From Prevotella sp. (GTDB lineage: Bacteria > Bacteroidota > Bacteroidia > Bacteroidales > Bacteroidaceae): a DNA stretch of 13,227 bases. Made by a program: the position numbers and the translations under genes. The notes below the pieces were generated by a model. It had not been told where the DNA came from and did no database searches. It was given only the letters and a program-made list of their open reading frames with translations. Below, one piece after another: positions 1 through 6,214 of the stretch. The DNA lies in the NCBI GenBank assembly GCA_003483565.1, contig DMYZ01000161.1, forward strand, positions 1-13,227, written 5' to 3'. Every line of letters begins with the position of its first letter. The stretch's first letter is position 1.

Positions 1-974
1 TTGAGCTTCCGAAGCTCCAACAAATGACATGGAAAGAAGCTATGCAGCGTTTTGGAAGTGATAAGCCGGATCTTCGTTTTGGTATGGAGTTTGTTGAATT
101 AAAGGATACATTTCTTAATAAAGGAGATTTCCCTGTATTTAATGAAGCTGCCTATATTGGTGGAATTTGTGTTCCTGATTGTGCTGATTATAGTCGCAAG
201 CAACTTAATGAGTTGTCTGATTTTGTCAAGACTCCTCAGGTAGGTGCCAAAGGGCTGGTATATATTAAATATAATGCTGACGGAACCGTGAAGAGTTCAA
301 TAGATAAGTTCTATACTCCTGAAGTTTTTGCAGAGATTAAGGAAGTTATGGGTGCCAAGGATGGTGACCTCGTTCTTATTCTTTCTGGTGATAATGCCAA
401 TAAAACTCGTATTCAGCTTTGTTCATTACGGTTACTAATGGGTGACCGCCTCGGACTGCGTGACAAGAATATATTCAAGTGCCTTTGGATTATTGATTTC
501 CCTCTGTTTGAGTGGAGTGATGAGGAACAGCGTCTGATGGCAACACATCATCCGTTTACTATGCCTAATCCAGATGATATTCCTTTACTTGATGAACATC
601 CAGAACAGGTACGTGCCAAAGCCTACGATTTTGTTTGTAATGGTATAGAAGTCGGCGGAGGCAGTCTTCGTATTCATGATACGAAATTGCAGGAAAAGAT
701 GTTTGAAGTTCTTGGTTTTACGCCAGAGCGTGCCGAAGCACAGTTTGGCTTTCTGATGAATGCTTTCAAGTATGGTGCACCTCCTCATGCAGGACTCGCA
801 TTTGGTCTTGACCGTTTTGTTAGTATTCTGGCTGGTCTTGACAGTATTCGTGATTGTATCGCGTTTCCGAAAAATAACAGTGGCCGTGACGTCATGCTTG
901 ATGCACCTTCAAAATTAGATCAGAAACAGCTTGACGAATTGCATCTCAGGATTGACTTAAATCAAGAAAAGTAA
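1..974 (+). CDS. aspS: Aspartate--tRNA ligase, C-terminal part (5' end outside window)
   Basis: Class II aminoacyl-tRNA synthetase that charges tRNA-Asp with aspartate in the cytoplasm. The reading frame is open from base 3, so the start lies upstream; about 324 C-terminal residues are visible of roughly 585-590 usual for bacterial AspRS. Visible signatures in order: the GSDKPDLRFG segment near the start; the bacterial GAD insertion domain over roughly the next 120 residues; IIDFPLFEW and MATHHPFTMP; then GAPPHAGLAFGLDRFV, which is class II motif 3 with its ATP-binding arginine; and a C-terminal AFPKNNSGRDVMLDAPS segment. The insertion domain marks the bacterial rather than the archaeal/eukaryotic type. 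The gene ends at TAA 972-974, and no convincing terminator follows before the next promoter. Identification is firm; discriminating versus non-discriminating specificity cannot be judged from this part. Confidence 0.97.
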   Translation, partial: ELPKLQQMTWKEAMQRFGSDKPDLRFGMEFVELKDTFLNKGDFPVFNEAAYIGGICVPDCADYSRKQLNELSDFVKTPQVGAKGLVYIKYNADGTVKSSIDKFYTPEVFAEIKEVMGAKDGDLVLILSGDNANKTRIQLCSLRLLMGDRLGLRDKNIFKCLWIIDFPLFEWSDEEQRLMATHHPFTMPNPDDIPLLDEHPEQVRAKAYDFVCNGIEVGGGSLRIHDTKLQEKMFEVLGFTPERAEAQFGFLMNAFKYGAPPHAGLAFGLDRFVSILAGLDSIRDCIAFPKNNSGRDVMLDAPSKLDQKQLDELHLRIDLNQEK

Positions 975-1036
975 TCTAGTGTAAGTTGTAAGCTCTTTTT
1001 AGGTAAAAATCGATAGTATTTCTCGGAAAAAACTAT

Positions 1037-1044
1037 TATCTTTG
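1037..1044 (+). promoter_or_regulatory. Bacteroidota -7 box (TATCTTTG) for the winged-helix gene
   Basis: TATCTTTG fits the Bacteroidota -7 consensus TAnnTTTG exactly. No TTTG is present 19-21 bases upstream, so the -33 element is weak or absent. Transcription would start near 1048-1051, giving an 85-base leader before the ATG at 1135. The leader contains a possible short pairing of TAAGTA (about 1108-1113) with TACTTA just before the start codon, too weak to call a regulator. Confidence 0.6.
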
Positions 1045-1134
1045 CTGAGGAATTTAATAATCATAGAGAACACTCCTGTCAGACTATTCGATCTCGAGTA
1101 TAACTCTAAGTAGTAGTTAATTTTTTACTTAATT

Positions 1135-1398
1135 ATGGCAGAAAAAAAGACAACAAAGGCTGTAAAAGCCACAAAAAAGTCAACAGTAAAGGAAACTTTT
1201 ATTGCTTACAATGCTGAGAATATTGGTTTTAAGGCTGGTGATGTTTATCAGGCATTGGCAGCAGCTGAAAAACCACTTGTTCCGGCTGAGATTGCAAAAG
1301 CTGCAGCGATTAGTGTAGACGAGGCCCTGCTGGGTATCGGATGGCTATTCAAGGAAGGTAAAATTAAAGACGAAGACAACAAGATTGTTCTCGCTTAA
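1135..1398 (+). CDS. Small winged helix-turn-helix protein (DUF2582 type)
   Basis: An 87-residue protein with two parts. Residues 1-20 are a lysine-rich, probably disordered tail (AEKKTTKAVKATKKSTVKET). Residues about 24-87 form a compact winged-helix fold: NIGFKAGDVYQALAAAEKP, then an EIAKAAAISVDEALLGIGWL recognition-helix-like segment, then a short wing KEGKIKDEDNKIVLA. I recognise this as the Bacteroidota winged-helix family known as DUF2582 (from memory, not searched). The fold and basic tail suggest nucleic acid binding, but the family's role is not established to my knowledge. The start is the only ATG in a suitable position. The gene has its own -7 box upstream and a strong terminator 18 bases after its stop, so it is probably transcribed alone. 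Confidence 0.85.
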   Translation: MAEKKTTKAVKATKKSTVKETFIAYNAENIGFKAGDVYQALAAAEKPLVPAEIAKAAAISVDEALLGIGWLFKEGKIKDEDNKIVLA

Positions 1399-1416
1399 AA
1401 AAACTAACAGTATAAG

Positions 1417-1452
1417 AAGCTGCAAACCAGGGAAAGGCTTGCAGCTTTTTTA
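1417..1452 (+). terminator. Intrinsic terminator after the winged-helix gene
   Basis: A perfect 9-bp stem, AAGCTGCAA (1417-1425) with TTGCAGCTT (1439-1447), has a 13-base loop and runs directly into a T-run (TTTTTT, 1446-1451). It lies 18 bases after the winged-helix stop codon and ends only about 20 bases before the TTG start of the next gene, so that gene depends on read-through or on a promoter hidden in or before the hairpin. Confidence 0.85.
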
Positions 1453-1470
1453 TGTCTTTTTACTATAACA

Positions 1471-1824
1471 TTGCAAGAATTCGATAAAGAGATATTCAGA
1501 GTATTGGTTGAGGCTGGTAATGAAGGACTGAAAACAGAGAAGATCGCTCATCATGTTTTCAATTCATGTAATTCTATTTTTCATCCTATTGAGTATAATG
1601 ATGTACATACGTATGTTACTCAATTCCTACTTGACAGTTGCCGTCTTTCTGATTCTATAATCGAAAAAACACGCTGGGGTGTCTATCGTATTAATACAGA
1701 AAGGGTTGAGGGACAACAGCTTTTGCTTGATTTCGCTCCTGATAATATAGTGTCTGAGAAAATAGATTGTAGTTCTGAGAAAATTGAAGATGGAAAAGAA
1801 AATGAACTTTTCCTTGATCTGTAA
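1471..1824 (+). CDS. Conserved-looking small protein of unknown function, TTG start
   Basis: A 117-residue protein that I cannot assign to a named family. Residues 1-75 look like a winged-helix-type domain: an opening helix EFDKEIFRVLVEAG, then LKTEKIAHHVFNS, a helix around NDVHTYVTQFLLDS, and a closing strand pair IIEKTRWGVYRIN. The layout recalls HARE-HTH-like domains, but that is inference. Residues about 83-117 are acidic and probably flexible (LLLDFAPDN to ENELFLDL). The coding frame contains no ATG at all: the upstream in-frame stop is at 1405, and the first plausible start is TTG at 1471. A CTG at 1420 lies inside the terminator stem and is unlikely. No promoter matching the phylum consensus is visible between the terminator and the start. 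A role in nucleic acid binding is possible, not shown. Confidence 0.75.
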   Translation: MQEFDKEIFRVLVEAGNEGLKTEKIAHHVFNSCNSIFHPIEYNDVHTYVTQFLLDSCRLSDSIIEKTRWGVYRINTERVEGQQLLLDFAPDNIVSEKIDCSSEKIEDGKENELFLDL

Positions 1825-2012
1825 GTTCTTTTTCAGTATTTATCGCTGATAGTTAAGTACTAAGGAGCGTTATATTGATTTTATTCCAGATCATCATTCT
1901 TAAAAGAATTAAATTTAAGCGCAAATAAGGGGAAAATTTTGTCTGGTAAGTGAAATCATGATAATAAAAGGAAAGTCAATTGAAAAAATGCTCATCTTTA
2001 ATTAAAATTTAG

Positions 2013-2020
2013 TACATTTG
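2013..2020 (+). promoter_or_regulatory. Probable promoter (-7 box TACATTTG) of the manC-gmd-fcl operon
   Basis: TACATTTG matches TAnnTTTG and lies 36 bases before the manC ATG. No TTTG stands at the expected -33 distance; the nearest TTG, at 1980-1982, is about 30 bases upstream. The rest of the 232-base gap from 1825 is AT-rich. It has a weak ATTCTT/AGAAT inverted repeat near 1900, but no clear terminator for the preceding gene. Confidence 0.6.
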
Positions 2021-2056
2021 TCACAAAATTAATTAAAAGTTAAATTTTATATTTAT

Positions 2057-3124
2057 ATGAATAATCATTTGGTAATCATGGCAGGAGGCGTTGGAAGTCG
2101 TTTCTGGCCGATGAGTACAGCTGAGCGCCCTAAGCAGTTTATTGATGCTTTAGGTGTGGGGCGGTCTCTTATTCAATTAACTTTCGATCGTTTTGAAGGT
2201 ATATGTGATCCAAATAATGTTTGGGTTGTTACCAATAAAAGATATTTTGACCTTGTCCATGAGCAGCTCCCTGAGGTTCCTGTCAGCAATATATTGATGG
2301 AACCTTGTCGTAGGAATACAGCTCCTTGCATTGCCTATGTAAGTTGGAGTATTTTTGCTAAGGATCCCAATGCCAACATTGTTGTCACTCCCTCAGATGC
2401 TGTTGTTATGGTACCTAATGAATTTCGTCGTGTTATCAATAATTGTCTTAATTTTGTTTCTAATATTGATTCGATAGTAACTTTGGGTATGCTTCCAACA
2501 AGACCGGAAACCGGATATGGTTATATCCAAGCTGATCTTTCAGCGAATGAAGACAAATCCAAGGAGATTTTTCGTGTTGAAGCTTTCAAGGAAAAGCCAG
2601 ATCTTCAGACTGCAGAGAAGTATATTCATGATTATAACAATTTTTATTGGAATGCTGGAATATTCCTCTTTAACGTATCCACCATTATTAATGCTTTCCA
2701 TAAGTTTACTCCTGGGATTGCCCAGATTTTTGATTCTATGAAAAACATATATGGTACTAAAGAGGAACAGGAAGTTATTGATGCAAAATATCCAGAATGT
2801 GAAGACATCTCTATCGATTATGCTATCATGGAAAAGTCACATGATATTTATGTTTGTCCAGCCAGTTTCGGCTGGAGTGACTTGGGTACATGGGGATCAC
2901 TTCTTACGCAAAGTCGCCGGGATATTACAGGCAATGCTGCTATTGGAAAGAATATTTCAATGTATGATAGCAGCAATTGTATAGTACATACTAATACTTT
3001 AAAGAAGGTTGTCATTCAGGGACTTAATCAATATATTATAGCGGAAGAGGCTGGACAATTACTTATTTGCAAATTAAGCGAAGAACAGCGTATTAAACAA
3101 TTTTCAGGGACAGATAAAAAATAA
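2057..3124 (+). CDS. manC: Mannose-1-phosphate guanylyltransferase (GDP-mannose pyrophosphorylase)
   Basis: Converts mannose-1-phosphate and GTP to GDP-mannose and pyrophosphate in the cytoplasm, the entry step to GDP-fucose here. At 355 residues it is the short, single-domain form; the longer bifunctional type carries an extra C-terminal phosphomannose isomerase domain. Visible motifs: the nucleotide-binding loop GGVGSRFWP with PKQF (residues 10-28), TPSDAVV (111-117) with the likely metal-binding aspartate D114, ETGYGYI (151-157), FKEKP (177-181), FYWNAGIFLF (196-205), SIDYAIMEKS (252-261) and FGWSDLGTW (271-279). All key residues of the sugar nucleotidyltransferase fold appear intact. It is first in a three-gene operon, with only 7 bases to gmd. 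No phosphomannomutase gene is present here, so mannose-1-phosphate must come from elsewhere. The symbol could also be given as cpsB or rfbM. Confidence 0.95.
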   Translation: MNNHLVIMAGGVGSRFWPMSTAERPKQFIDALGVGRSLIQLTFDRFEGICDPNNVWVVTNKRYFDLVHEQLPEVPVSNILMEPCRRNTAPCIAYVSWSIFAKDPNANIVVTPSDAVVMVPNEFRRVINNCLNFVSNIDSIVTLGMLPTRPETGYGYIQADLSANEDKSKEIFRVEAFKEKPDLQTAEKYIHDYNNFYWNAGIFLFNVSTIINAFHKFTPGIAQIFDSMKNIYGTKEEQEVIDAKYPECEDISIDYAIMEKSHDIYVCPASFGWSDLGTWGSLLTQSRRDITGNAAIGKNISMYDSSNCIVHTNTLKKVVIQGLNQYIIAEEAGQLLICKLSEEQRIKQFSGTDKK

Positions 3125-3131
3125 CAAGGAT

Positions 3132-4235
3132 ATGGCAATAGAAAAAAGGAAAACAGCCCTTATTACAGGTGTTACAGGGCAGGATGGCAGTTATTTGTCT
3201 GAATTTTTATTGGATAAAGGTTATGATGTACATGGCGTCATCCGTCGTTCTTCTGTAGATTATCGTGAACGTATTGCTCATTTGGAAGGTAGACCTAACT
3301 TTCACCTTCATTATGCAGACATGGGAGATTCCATGAGTATTGTCGGGGTAATCGGTAAGGTTCGGCCTACGGAAATTTATAATCTTGCCGCGCAAAGTCA
3401 TGTTCAGGTTAGTTTTGATGCGCCTGAATATACAGCCGATGTCGTGGCAACAGGTGTACTTCGTGTTCTAGAAGCAGTCCGTCAATGTGGCCTCACTGAT
3501 ACTTGCCGCATTTATCAGGCATCTACTTCTGAACTCTATGGCAAGGTGGAGGAGGTGCCTCAGAATGAGAATACTCCGTTTCATCCTTTCAGCCCATATG
3601 CTGTAGCCAAGCAATATGGTTATTGGATAATGAAAGAGTATCGTGATGCTTATCATATGTTTGCCAGTAACGGCATCCTTTTTAATCATGAGAGCGAGCG
3701 TCGTGGTGAAACTTTCGTAACCCGCAAAATCACTTTGGCTGCCGCACGTATCAAACAGGGTAAACAGGATAAATTATATCTAGGAAATCTCTCTTCACGT
3801 CGGGACTGGGGATATGCTAAGGATTATGTAGAATGTATGTGGTTGATTCTGCAACATGATAAGCCTGATGATTTTGTTATAGCTACTGGTGAGCAGCGTA
3901 CTGTACGCGAGTTTGCTACTTTGGCTTTTCATGATGTTGATATTGAATTAAAGTGGGAAGGTGAAGGTGTTAATGAAAAGGGTGTCGATAAGGCTACTGG
4001 CAGGGTTCTCGTTGAAGTTTCCCCTGATTTTTTCCGGCCTACAGATGTTGTCAACCTCTGGGGAGATCCTACTAAGGCTAAAGCGGAATTACACTGGAAT
4101 CCGACAAATACCAGTTTTGAAGAACTGGTTAAAATTATGGTTGACAGTGATATGAAGAAGGTTGCTGCAGATGATGCGGCAGCTCGAGTACGAGTTAATC
4201 TTGAAGAATATCTTGAAAAGGGTATTGTAAAATAA
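3132..4235 (+). CDS. gmd: GDP-mannose 4,6-dehydratase
   Basis: Catalyses NADP-dependent dehydration of GDP-D-mannose to GDP-4-keto-6-deoxy-D-mannose, the middle step to GDP-L-fucose. It is a short-chain dehydrogenase/reductase of the extended type, 367 residues, matching the usual length. The N-terminal dinucleotide-binding loop is TGVTGQDGSYL (residues 12-22), followed by GVIRRSS (35-41), a segment typical of Gmd. The catalytic set is visible: T132 and E134 in QASTSELYG and the YxxxK pair Y156/K160 in SPYAVAKQYGYW. NHESERRGETFVTRKI (185-200) is another strong Gmd signature. The product is also the precursor of GDP-rhamnose, GDP-colitose and GDP-perosamine, but the neighbouring fcl points to fucose. 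It lies 7 bases after manC and is followed closely by fcl, so the three are co-transcribed. Confidence 0.98.
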   Translation: MAIEKRKTALITGVTGQDGSYLSEFLLDKGYDVHGVIRRSSVDYRERIAHLEGRPNFHLHYADMGDSMSIVGVIGKVRPTEIYNLAAQSHVQVSFDAPEYTADVVATGVLRVLEAVRQCGLTDTCRIYQASTSELYGKVEEVPQNENTPFHPFSPYAVAKQYGYWIMKEYRDAYHMFASNGILFNHESERRGETFVTRKITLAAARIKQGKQDKLYLGNLSSRRDWGYAKDYVECMWLILQHDKPDDFVIATGEQRTVREFATLAFHDVDIELKWEGEGVNEKGVDKATGRVLVEVSPDFFRPTDVVNLWGDPTKAKAELHWNPTNTSFEELVKIMVDSDMKKVAADDAAARVRVNLEEYLEKGIVK

Positions 4236-4268
4236 AAGATGCTTCGCAAAAATGATTTTAAGGCTAAT

Positions 4269-5474
4269 ATGTTAAGTAAAGATTTAAAAATATATGTAGC
4301 AGGACACCATGGGCTTGTGGGTTCTGCTATTTGGAAAAACCTCAAAGCAAGAGGTTACAATAATCTGGTAGGCCGTACTCATAATGAACTCGACTTAACA
4401 GATCAGCTTGCAGTAAAGAAATTTTTTGATGATGAGCATCCTGATGCTGTTGTTCTTGCCGCTGCTTTTGTAGGCGGTATCATGGCAAATTCTCTGTATC
4501 GTGCAGACTTTATTATGCAGAATATGAAGATGCAGTGTAATGTCATAGAACAGGCTTTCAAGCATCATGTAAAAAAATTACTATTCCTTGGAAGTACATG
4601 TATTTATCCGAAGGACGCTCCTCAACCAATGAAAGAAGATTCCCTATTAACTTCTCCGTTGGAGTATACAAATGAGGAATATGCCATTGCAAAGATAGCT
4701 GGTCTAAAAATGTGTGAAAGTTATAATCTTCAGTATGGTACCAACTATATTGCAGTAATGCCTACTAATCTCTATGGTCCAAATGACAATTTTCATTTGG
4801 AAAACAGCCATGTTATGCCGGCAATAATGCGTAAGATCTATCTTGCAAAATTGATTCATGACAATGACTGGGATGCTATCCGTACAGATATGGACAAACG
4901 TCCGATAAATCCTACGGATGCTCTTCGAAAGATTATTGGTGAAGGCAATGTTAATGGTGAGAATGATAAAGAGAGAATCCTCAAGGCTCTGGCTTTTTAT
5001 GGTATAGAGGATAACAGGGTTACTTTATGGGGAGATGGAAGCCCTTTGCGAGAATTTCTTTGGAGTGAGGATATGGCTGATGCTTCTGTTTATATCCTGT
5101 TGAATGTTGATTTTAAGGATATCATCGGTATTGATAAATATTCTTCTGTATTTTATGGTGCCCAAACTGATGGTGAAGTTAATCGAAACAACAGTGAAGG
5201 TCGTGGTGGTGCAATCCCTTCTCTTGGTGAAATTCGTAATTGTCATATTAATGTTGGTACAGGAAAAGAACTGACTATTAAGGAACTGGCAAATCTTGTT
5301 AAAGAAACCGTAGATTTTCATGGCAATATTGTTTGGGATGCAGCTAAGCCAAATGGGACCCCGAGAAAATTGATTGATGTTACTAAATTACATGATTTGG
5401 GATGGACGCATAAAGTTGAAATAAAGGAAGGAGTAGAAAGACTCTATAAATGGTATAAAGGTACACTTAAATAG
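4269..5474 (+). CDS. fcl: GDP-L-fucose synthase, enlarged Bacteroidota form
   Basis: Epimerises GDP-4-keto-6-deoxymannose at C3 and C5 and reduces it with NADPH to GDP-L-fucose (also called wcaG). From the ATG at 4269 it has 401 residues. The dinucleotide loop is YVAGHHGLVGSAI. The catalytic residues are S109 and C111 (LGSTCIYP), Y138 and K142 (YAIAK) and H181 (NSHVMPA). They correspond to S107, C109, Y136, K140 and H179 of the E. coli enzyme as I recall it, all with a constant offset of 2. I chose ATG 4269 over ATG 4239 because it gives the usual short lead before the glycine loop; 4239 would add 10 residues and sit 3 bases after gmd. Two insertions absent from the roughly 320-residue E. coli enzyme lie at about residues 197-248 and 282-322. 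The operon ends after this gene at a strong hairpin. Confidence 0.95.
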   Translation: MLSKDLKIYVAGHHGLVGSAIWKNLKARGYNNLVGRTHNELDLTDQLAVKKFFDDEHPDAVVLAAAFVGGIMANSLYRADFIMQNMKMQCNVIEQAFKHHVKKLLFLGSTCIYPKDAPQPMKEDSLLTSPLEYTNEEYAIAKIAGLKMCESYNLQYGTNYIAVMPTNLYGPNDNFHLENSHVMPAIMRKIYLAKLIHDNDWDAIRTDMDKRPINPTDALRKIIGEGNVNGENDKERILKALAFYGIEDNRVTLWGDGSPLREFLWSEDMADASVYILLNVDFKDIIGIDKYSSVFYGAQTDGEVNRNNSEGRGGAIPSLGEIRNCHINVGTGKELTIKELANLVKETVDFHGNIVWDAAKPNGTPRKLIDVTKLHDLGWTHKVEIKEGVERLYKWYKGTLK

Positions 5475-5493
5475 TTTATTATAAATATAAAAC

Positions 5494-5540
5494 AAAAACA
5501 GCCGAAATTTCTTTTATGGAATTTTCGGCTGTTTTTATTT
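5494..5540. terminator. Bidirectional terminator between fcl and dedA
   Basis: A perfect 14-bp stem pairs AAAAACAGCCGAAA (5494-5507) with TTTCGGCTGTTTTT (5523-5536) around a 15-base loop. The outer A and T runs give a U-tract on both strands, so the one hairpin can end the manC-gmd-fcl transcript (+) and the glnS-TPR-dedA transcript (-), whose last stop codon is 13 bases away. Confidence 0.92.
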
Positions 5541-5552
5541 TTATAGTGAATA

Positions 5553-6194
5553 TTAATCCTCAAGTCCTAGCTTCTTGCGGCGTTTGATAAACCATTTTGC
5601 CATAACATAGATGAATACGATGGCGAGGAGAGCAAAGATAATAAATTTAATGTACTCACCATACTCCATGATTTTGTCATTCAATTGATTTTCTGGCACA
5701 AAACTGTGCAGATACCATCCCAAAGTTGCAAGAATACAATTCCAACTTCCCGCACCGATCGTAGTATAGAGAAGAAACTTCCAATAGTTCATCTTAGACA
5801 AACCAGCTGGGATAGAAATTAAATGTCGGATGCCAGGGATAAGTCTTCCTGTGATCGTTGCTACCATACCATGGTTATCAAAGAAACGTTCACTCTTTTC
5901 TACTTTGCGTTGATTAAGTAAACATGCATGCCCAATGGTACTATTGGCGAATCTATAAATGATTGGACGGCCAAGATAATATCCTGCCAGATAATTAATG
6001 GTAGCACCAACGTCAGCACCGAGTGTAGCTATAAGGATAACAATCCATACGTGAAGATTGCCTGCTGCAGCATGATAGGCAGAAGGTGCTACTACTAGTT
6101 CTGAAGGGACTGGAATAACTGTACTTTCCAGAAGCATCAGCAGAAAGATAGTACTATAATTTAAATTGGCAAGTAATGTCGTTATAATATTCAT
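5553..6194 (-). CDS. DedA family membrane protein (VTT/SNARE-associated domain)
   Basis: A 213-residue polytopic inner membrane protein of the DedA family. Members of this family have been shown to return undecaprenyl phosphate, the lipid carrier for wall and surface glycans, across the membrane. Which substrate this one moves is not shown by sequence. Visible signatures: ESTVIPVPSE (residues 23-32), the re-entrant segment with conserved E and P; D61 in a hydrophobic stretch; and the hallmark GRLIPGIRHLISIPAGLSKM (116-135) with G116, R117, P120 and R123, followed by FLLYTTIGAGSW. A final membrane span (about 181-200) ends in a basic tail KRRKK, which should face the cytoplasm. The start is ATG, 20 bases after the TPR gene stop, so it is the last gene of the glnS-TPR-dedA operon, just before the shared terminator. 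Confidence 0.93.
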   Translation of the reverse strand: MNIITTLLANLNYSTIFLLMLLESTVIPVPSELVVAPSAYHAAAGNLHVWIVILIATLGADVGATINYLAGYYLGRPIIYRFANSTIGHACLLNQRKVEKSERFFDNHGMVATITGRLIPGIRHLISIPAGLSKMNYWKFLLYTTIGAGSWNCILATLGWYLHSFVPENQLNDKIMEYGEYIKFIIFALLAIVFIYVMAKWFIKRRKKLGLED

Positions 6195-6214
6195 TGTTCA
6201 GATTTTATGGATAT

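Noticed and set aside
975..1134. Possible riboswitch or structured leader before the winged-helix gene
   Set aside because: Only a 6-bp A/T pairing near the start codon could be found; there is no conserved aptamer-like element and no terminator/antiterminator pair.
1825..2056. Possible small gene or RNA between the TTG-started gene and manC
   Set aside because: No open frame with a plausible start, no strong hairpin and no second promoter were found. The gap is explained by the manC promoter region.
3929..4345. A 138-codon minus-strand frame over the gmd-fcl junction
   Set aside because: It covers the 3' end of gmd and the start of fcl, both well supported. The serine/threonine-rich translation has no recognisable feature and no promoter.
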